Part shown: in pieces, positions 59,804 to 64,000 of the stretch
How positions within the stretch are numbered: position 1 is the first letter of the stretch
How the letters are laid out: each line of letters starts with the position of its first letter
Assembly: GCF_016908295.1 (NCBI RefSeq)
Contig: NZ_JAFBDO010000004.1
Coordinates: forward strand, 124,001 to 188,000
Direction: 5' to 3'
Length of the DNA: 64,000 nt
Origin: Thalassobacillus pellis
GTDB lineage: Bacteria; Bacillota; Bacilli; Bacillales; Halobacillaceae
Notes under the pieces: generated by a model
What the model saw: only the letters and a program-made list of their open reading frames with translations
Told to the model about the DNA's origin: nothing
The model's database searches: none
Program-made: the position numbers and the translations under genes

Positions 59804-60652
59804 TCAGTCATCTTTTCTAAAAAATCCAAATATTCCCGTCGTCTGCACAATATTTGTGAACGCCTGAGGGTCGACTTCATGGATGATATTCTGTAAATCG
59901 TATAGTTCATACCTTGTTATGACCATTACCAGCATGTTCTTATCCTGCTGAGTGAACGCCCCACGTGCAGGCAATGTGGTGATGCCACGTACCATTTTCG
60001 CATGAATCGCTTTTTCCAGCTCTGCAGCCTTAGTTGTAATAATCATTGCTGTCAACTTCTCATGGCGAGTATGGATGGCATCAATCACACGGGTAGTCAC
60101 GTATAACGTTAACAAGGTATACAAGGCGTTTTCCGGTTCATACAAAATGCCGGCGAGAGCGATGATGACACTATTGATAACTAAAAAGTAAATCCCGATT
60201 GGCCTGTCCTTCATCCGGGACAGAATCATAGCAATAATATCCAGACCACCGGTGGAGGCACCCCATTTTAATGTCAGCCCGACACCGAATCCGCCAAGTA
60301 CCCCGCCAAACACGGCATTCAGGATTATATCCGGTGAAAGCTGGACAGCAGGTACGATTTCAAGGAATATTGTCGTAAACAGGACAGAAAGCGCGCTGTA
60401 AACAGTAAACCCTTTACCGACTTTCAACCAGCCAAGTATGGCGACAGGTATGTTTAGAACAAATAAAATAAGACCAGTACTAAGACCAGGTATCCCGAGG
60501 AAATCCCTGAAGATACTCGATAAGAGCTGTGCCACTCCGGTAAAACCGCTGGCATAGACATTCGCTTCAATTAAGAACATATTCAGGGCAAGGGAATTTA
60601 GAATAGCTCCGAATATGACGACGACAATTCGCTTTGCTTCGAAATAAAACAT
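59804..60652 (-). CDS. yitT: YitT-family membrane protein (DUF2179)
   Basis: A 282-residue protein with five to six membrane segments in the first 190 residues (ANVYASGFTGVAQLLSS, GVLGGFGVGLTLKWGASTGG) and a C-terminal soluble DUF2179 domain (HTRHEKLTAMIITTK, VMVITRYELYDLQNII). AAAGGAGG precedes the ATG. It is divergent from degV, exactly as yitT and yitS are arranged in B. subtilis. Function unknown. Confidence 0.92.
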   Translation of the reverse strand: MFYFEAKRIVVVIFGAILNSLALNMFLIEANVYASGFTGVAQLLSSIFRDFLGIPGLSTGLILFVLNIPVAILGWLKVGKGFTVYSALSVLFTTIFLEIVPAVQLSPDIILNAVFGGVLGGFGVGLTLKWGASTGGLDIIAMILSRMKDRPIGIYFLVINSVIIALAGILYEPENALYTLLTLYVTTRVIDAIHTRHEKLTAMIITTKAAELEKAIHAKMVRGITTLPARGAFTQQDKNMLVMVITRYELYDLQNIIHEVDPQAFTNIVQTTGIFGFFRKDD

Positions 60653-60863
60653 GGCTGCCTCCTTTATATAAACAACATTTCATTTATCTCATTATAAAAT
60701 CACTAACCTTTTTTTATCACTCCTTAAACCTAAAAATCAAGCTGTAATTATATATAAACGTTTTCAACTATCATCCCTTTAAAAGATGAAATATTTTGAC
60801 AGTATTCAAGGATACGAATAAACTTGAATGAGATAAGCTAATCCCAGTAAAGAAGGTGATAGG

Positions 60864-61724
60864 ATGACAGTCCAAATTCTGTGTGACTCGGCAAGTGACC
60901 TGTCTCAAGAGCACGTAAAAGAATATGATCTGGAAATGGTTCCCCTACAAGTAACACTGAATGGCGAAGATTATTTAGACGGAAAGACCATCACCCCTAA
61001 AAAGGTATACGATGCCATGCGTGAAGGGGCAGCACCGAAAACCTCCCAGGCGTCCCCTCAGGCATTCAGAGATGTATTCGTCAAGTACGCGGAGGCCGGA
61101 CAGCCGTGCATTTATTTTGCTATTTCTTCTGAACTGTCAGGGACCTATCAGACTGCAAAAATGATGGAAGATGAAGTCAAAAGCAATTATCCTGACTTTC
61201 AGCTGCACGTGATTGACACCAAATGCGCGTCACTCGGCTATGGACTGATAGTTCTTCGTGCCGCAGAGCTGGCTCACAAGGGGGCTACCGTGGAAGAAAT
61301 CCTTGAAATCGGCAGCTATCATGCAGAACATATGGAACATATCTTCACCGTTGATGATTTGGAATACTTATACCGCGGCGGCCGTGTAAGCAAAACGGCA
61401 GCTTTTGTGGGAACATTATTAAAAATCAAGCCTCTTTTACATGTAGAAGACGGTAAATTGGTTCCTCTTGAAAAAATCCGCGGATCAAAGAAAGTACTGA
61501 AGCGGATGATAGAACTCATGAAAGAGCGCGGGGAAGATTTAGCTGGTCAACATGTCGCCATCAGTCACGGCGACGACCTGGAAGCTGCCGAACAGCTCGC
61601 TGCCATGGTCCGAGAGGAATTTGGGACAAAAACAGTCCATATCGAAATGGTCGGCTCCGCAATTGGCGCTCATTCCGGCCCCGGCACGCTCGCCTTATTC
61701 TTCCTGAATAAACCTTACCGTTAA
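60864..61724 (+). CDS. yitS: DegV family fatty-acid-binding protein (YitS)
   Basis: A 286-residue DegV protein. DSASDLSQEHVKEYDLEMVP is the start; KTSQASPQAF and IYFAISSELSGTYQTA line the lipid pocket; YLYRGGRVSKTAA and HSGPGTLALFFL are conserved. Such proteins (FakB type) bind fatty acids for phosphorylation by FakA. AAGAAGGTGATAGG precedes the ATG. The upstream region 60653-60863 is AT-rich and holds both divergent promoters. Confidence 0.93.
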   Translation: MTVQILCDSASDLSQEHVKEYDLEMVPLQVTLNGEDYLDGKTITPKKVYDAMREGAAPKTSQASPQAFRDVFVKYAEAGQPCIYFAISSELSGTYQTAKMMEDEVKSNYPDFQLHVIDTKCASLGYGLIVLRAAELAHKGATVEEILEIGSYHAEHMEHIFTVDDLEYLYRGGRVSKTAAFVGTLLKIKPLLHVEDGKLVPLEKIRGSKKVLKRMIELMKERGEDLAGQHVAISHGDDLEAAEQLAAMVREEFGTKTVHIEMVGSAIGAHSGPGTLALFFLNKPYR

Positions 61725-61743
61725 ACCTCATCAAATCATACGT

Positions 61744-61777
61744 AAAACTGGTTCCAGTCTGGAGCCAGTTTTTTTCT
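61744..61777 (+). terminator. Terminator after degV
   Basis: AACTGGTTCCAG and CTGGAGCCAGTT form a 12-bp stem with one G-T pair and a 1-nt apparent loop (in practice larger), followed by T7. Confidence 0.88.
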
Positions 61778-61778
61778 C

Positions 61779-61873
61779 ACTTTAAGAAAGTTTAACTTTG
61801 TTAAAGGATGAAAGTATAAGTAAAACGAAGGCTTTCGCCATAAGGACTTGGCGACAAGCCAAGTTTTTCTGCT
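61779..61873 (+). repeat. Copy of repeat R3
   Basis: CTTTAAGAAAGTTTAACTTT to GGCGACAAGCCAAGTTTTTC, directly after the degV terminator. Confidence 0.85.
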
Positions 61874-61981
61874 CTGCTTATAACCTTCCCTTTTCTCTTA
61901 TTAAATACCAACTATTATCATCAGCATCTTGTAACATTTTTGTCACACAAAACGACTATCCTATAAAAGGGGGTATCACTT

Positions 61982-62881
61982 ATGGAAAAATTGAAATATT
62001 TATTTGTTATGGGGCTGTTCTGTATCTGTTTCACTGCAGCCTGCAGCAATCAAAACGATTCAGCAGGTGAAAGCGCTGATATGGCTCAGTTGAGTGAGGA
62101 AAATAAACGCACGGTTGCAACAGAAGACAGCAGCGGTCTGTCGGAAGCTTCTGCTCCAGAATCAAAAGAGCTTGTGGCAAGCGTGCAAAATCAAATGATC
62201 ATATACAATGCGCATATCTCACTTGAGACGAACGATTATGACAAGTTTTATCAAACGCTTACGAAAAACTCCGCCAATAAGAATGCTTATATTGTCGAAG
62301 AAAATATTCATAAGCGGGAAGAAGGTCAACGTAGCGCCCATATCAAATTACGTATTCCACAGGGCAACTTTCAGGCTTTCATAGACAGTCTGAAAAGCTA
62401 TAGTGACAAAATAATATCACGGGAAGTATCCGGCCGTGATGTTACAGAGGAATATGTCGACCTTGAATCCCGGCTTACTGCCAAGAAAAAAGTGGAAGAA
62501 AGATTGCTTGAGTTCATGGATGGCGCAAAAAAGACCGAGGACCTGATTCGTATTTCACGGGATCTAGAAAGAGTCCAGGCAGAAATTGAAACGATACTCG
62601 GCAAAATGAAGTACTTAGAAAACCAAAGTGAATTTTCCACGATCACTTTATCAATTGAAGAAACGAAAGTAACCGTTCCTTCCTTGAATGAAGGCGGATT
62701 AAATACTTGGGAAAAGACCAAGCAGGCATTCGTCCAATCATTAAACGGGCTGACCCAGTTTGTCTCCTGGGTGACAGTCGCGGTTATTGGCTATTCCCCT
62801 ATTCTTATTCTTGCTGCGATTCCATTTATCTGGTGGTTCATTCGCAGGAGGATGCGCCGAAAAGCAGGCGATATCGCTTAA
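61982..62881 (+). CDS. DUF4349 lipoprotein
   Basis: A 299-residue lipoprotein. The signal ends FTAAC (lipidated Cys near residue 21). Residues 70-235 form the DUF4349 domain (IIYNAHISLETNDYDKFYQ, HIKLRIPQGNFQAFIDSL, VTEEYVDLESRLTAKKKVEE) with a long coiled-coil (LIRISRDLERVQAEIETI). A C-terminal membrane segment (about 262-283) and RRRMRRK follow, so the protein is anchored at both ends. AAAGGGGG precedes the ATG. Function unknown. Confidence 0.88.
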   Translation: MEKLKYLFVMGLFCICFTAACSNQNDSAGESADMAQLSEENKRTVATEDSSGLSEASAPESKELVASVQNQMIIYNAHISLETNDYDKFYQTLTKNSANKNAYIVEENIHKREEGQRSAHIKLRIPQGNFQAFIDSLKSYSDKIISREVSGRDVTEEYVDLESRLTAKKKVEERLLEFMDGAKKTEDLIRISRDLERVQAEIETILGKMKYLENQSEFSTITLSIEETKVTVPSLNEGGLNTWEKTKQAFVQSLNGLTQFVSWVTVAVIGYSPILILAAIPFIWWFIRRRMRRKAGDIA

Positions 62882-62984
62882 AGAATGTTTGTAGATATCT
62901 GGTATACGTCATGAAGGAAAACGAGGATATTCAGACAGTAACAATACGTTAGGTTAACACCTATTTAGCATAGCCAAAACCATT

Positions 62985-63080
62985 TCCTCCATGGGAAAAG
63001 CACGTGCCGAAGTTTCTAAGAAAAGCAATCTGTGTCTTCTAAGGAGCTGAGGCCGTGCCCGTGGAAATAGAAGGTTATTG
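62985..63080 (+). repeat. Degenerate copy of repeat R2
   Basis: GGGAAAAGCACGTGCCGAAG...GAGCTGAGGCCGTGCCCGTGG follows the R2 order; the inner stem is TTTCTAAG/CTTCTAAG-like and weak. Confidence 0.6.
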
Positions 63081-63113
63081 ACGATGCTGCTATTGCAGTC
63101 GATTATTGGACAG

Positions 63114-63980
63114 TCAAACAGGTTTTGTGAAGAGTTTTCTGCGGTAATAACCTGTCGCACTCACTTCGATGAAGCCAAGTTTCCTATATAACTCGTATGC
63201 CCGATGATTACTGCTGTTCACTTCCAACGTAATGTGTTTTCCTTTAAATGTACTGGCTTCTTTTAACAAATGCTCCATCAAACCTTTCCCATACCCCTCC
63301 CCACGGAACTCAGGTAAAATACATACACCATAAATGGATATGGAGCGACCGACAACAAATGCGCCCATTCCGATAGGAGAACCATTTAAATAGCAAAGGA
63401 AATGGTGATGATTGTCTTTTTCAATGGATGTGTTGATAAAGCTCATCGAATCAGCAAATGAGAGACCGAAAGAACGTTCTTGTATTTCGGCTAGAATATT
63501 TGTTTTACTCTTATCAACTGGATGTATTGCCAGCCTCTTATCCTTTGAAAATACCTGGCGGCCATTCCATTCCATCTTATATTCTGTGAATTGATAAGAT
63601 GCACCCTTTTTAGAAACAACAGCATTACCTGCAGAGGACTGTGCATTCACGACGTATAACAAAGATGGAATGCAATGTTGCCGCCATGTCTTTAACACCA
63701 TTTCTTCAAGCTCATTAAAGCTGCCTTTCCTGCGAAAATCCGGGTGAGTGATCGCCATCAATTCAATCTCTTTGTTAGTAGGTACAAACAGACACATCAC
63801 ACCCACAAGACGTTTTCCCTCGTACTTCGTAAAAACCCATGGCAAGGATTTATCAAAATTCAAATTATCGCTGATATACATTTCACTGTGAAAATGATCA
63901 TGATTTTTAACGATTTCTTCCAGGCCCTTAATATCCCTGTTAGTATACTCATCAATGTTTACATGACATGTCGTTTTCAT
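63114..63980 (-). CDS. Tandem GNAT acetyltransferase
   Basis: A 288-residue protein with two GNAT-type halves. The N-terminal half has MAITHPDFRRKGSFNELEEM, a weakened acetyl-CoA loop (RRKGSF). The C-terminal half has ILPEFRGEGYGKGLMEHLL and EVNSSNHRAYELYRKLGF, a full motif. GGGGGAATATGG precedes the ATG. The gene starts 20 bp from the window edge. Only the C-terminal half is likely to be catalytic; substrate unknown. Confidence 0.82.
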   Translation of the reverse strand: MKTTCHVNIDEYTNRDIKGLEEIVKNHDHFHSEMYISDNLNFDKSLPWVFTKYEGKRLVGVMCLFVPTNKEIELMAITHPDFRRKGSFNELEEMVLKTWRQHCIPSLLYVVNAQSSAGNAVVSKKGASYQFTEYKMEWNGRQVFSKDKRLAIHPVDKSKTNILAEIQERSFGLSFADSMSFINTSIEKDNHHHFLCYLNGSPIGMGAFVVGRSISIYGVCILPEFRGEGYGKGLMEHLLKEASTFKGKHITLEVNSSNHRAYELYRKLGFIEVSATGYYRRKLFTKPV

Positions 63981-64000
63981 CCATATTCCCCCGCTGCCCT

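Overview
The window is chromosomal DNA of an endospore-forming, low-GC Gram-positive of the Bacillaceae. It carries spore coat and exosporium genes (cotO, cotZ/exsY type, yjcA, a BclB-like collagen protein), spx/mecA/yjbH, a trpS T-box and FapR-type operators. Gene order is largely that of the Bacillus subtilis yit-yja-yjb-yjc region, read here from right (yitS) to left (yjcH). Genus cannot be fixed from the sequence; the interspersed repeats remind me of moderately halophilic Bacillaceae, which is only an impression.

Layout. 1-1040: remnant of an integrated element, with a frameshifted integrase tail beside tRNA-Val(GAC). 1.3-9.7 kb: yjcH-yjcG-yjcF, a DUF421 protein, an MBL hydrolase, a spore-coat cluster with divergent SigK-like promoters, fabI and a collagen-like exosporium protein. 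9.9-19 kb: CPA2 antiporter and mgtE, prpE, rluD-type synthase, NAD kinase, small alarmone synthetase, CYTH protein, truncated haemoglobin and the Spx adaptor yjbH. 19.6-26.4 kb: pepF, coiA, mecA, terC, spx, yjbC. 26.7-37.3 kb: DUF4015 protein, oppABCDF, DUF3899 protein, T-box-trpS, yjbA. 37.7-44.6 kb: LCP protein, fabF-fabH, med, yjaV, yjzD, yjzC. 44.7-53.6 kb: uppP, then an anaerobic-respiration-type island (fnr, ywiC, radical SAM/SPASM, a second Crp/Fnr regulator, three DUF2249 proteins, a polytopic haem-copper-oxidase-like membrane protein, a second MIP18/DUF59 protein, moaD-moaE-mobB). 53.6-64 kb: yitW, yitV, yitU, yizC, a YhfK-like SDR, Nfu_N protein, an Ipi-like lipoprotein, yitT, degV, a DUF4349 lipoprotein and a tandem GNAT protein.

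How parts work together. FapR-type sites at fabI and fabHF suggest joint control of fatty-acid synthesis. Spx, its adaptor YjbH and MecA form a redox/proteolysis neighbourhood. The 45.9-54 kb island has four FNR/CRP-like palindromes upstream of its transcription units and lies where, from memory, B. subtilis carries the arginine operon. It is the best candidate here for a little-described system, probably oxygen-, NO- or nitrate-responsive Fe-S/haem/Moco chemistry.

Between genes there are four kinds of non-coding repeats: a hairpin-forming element of about 120 bp (R1) in tandem pairs after 3' ends, a GC-rich element of about 130 bp (R2), an element of about 90 bp (R3), and arrays with a strict 21-bp period built on GAGCRTATT. 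Several genes shorter than 60 codons were found by reading frames directly (373-549, 5486-5584, 18835-19011, 44191-44364).
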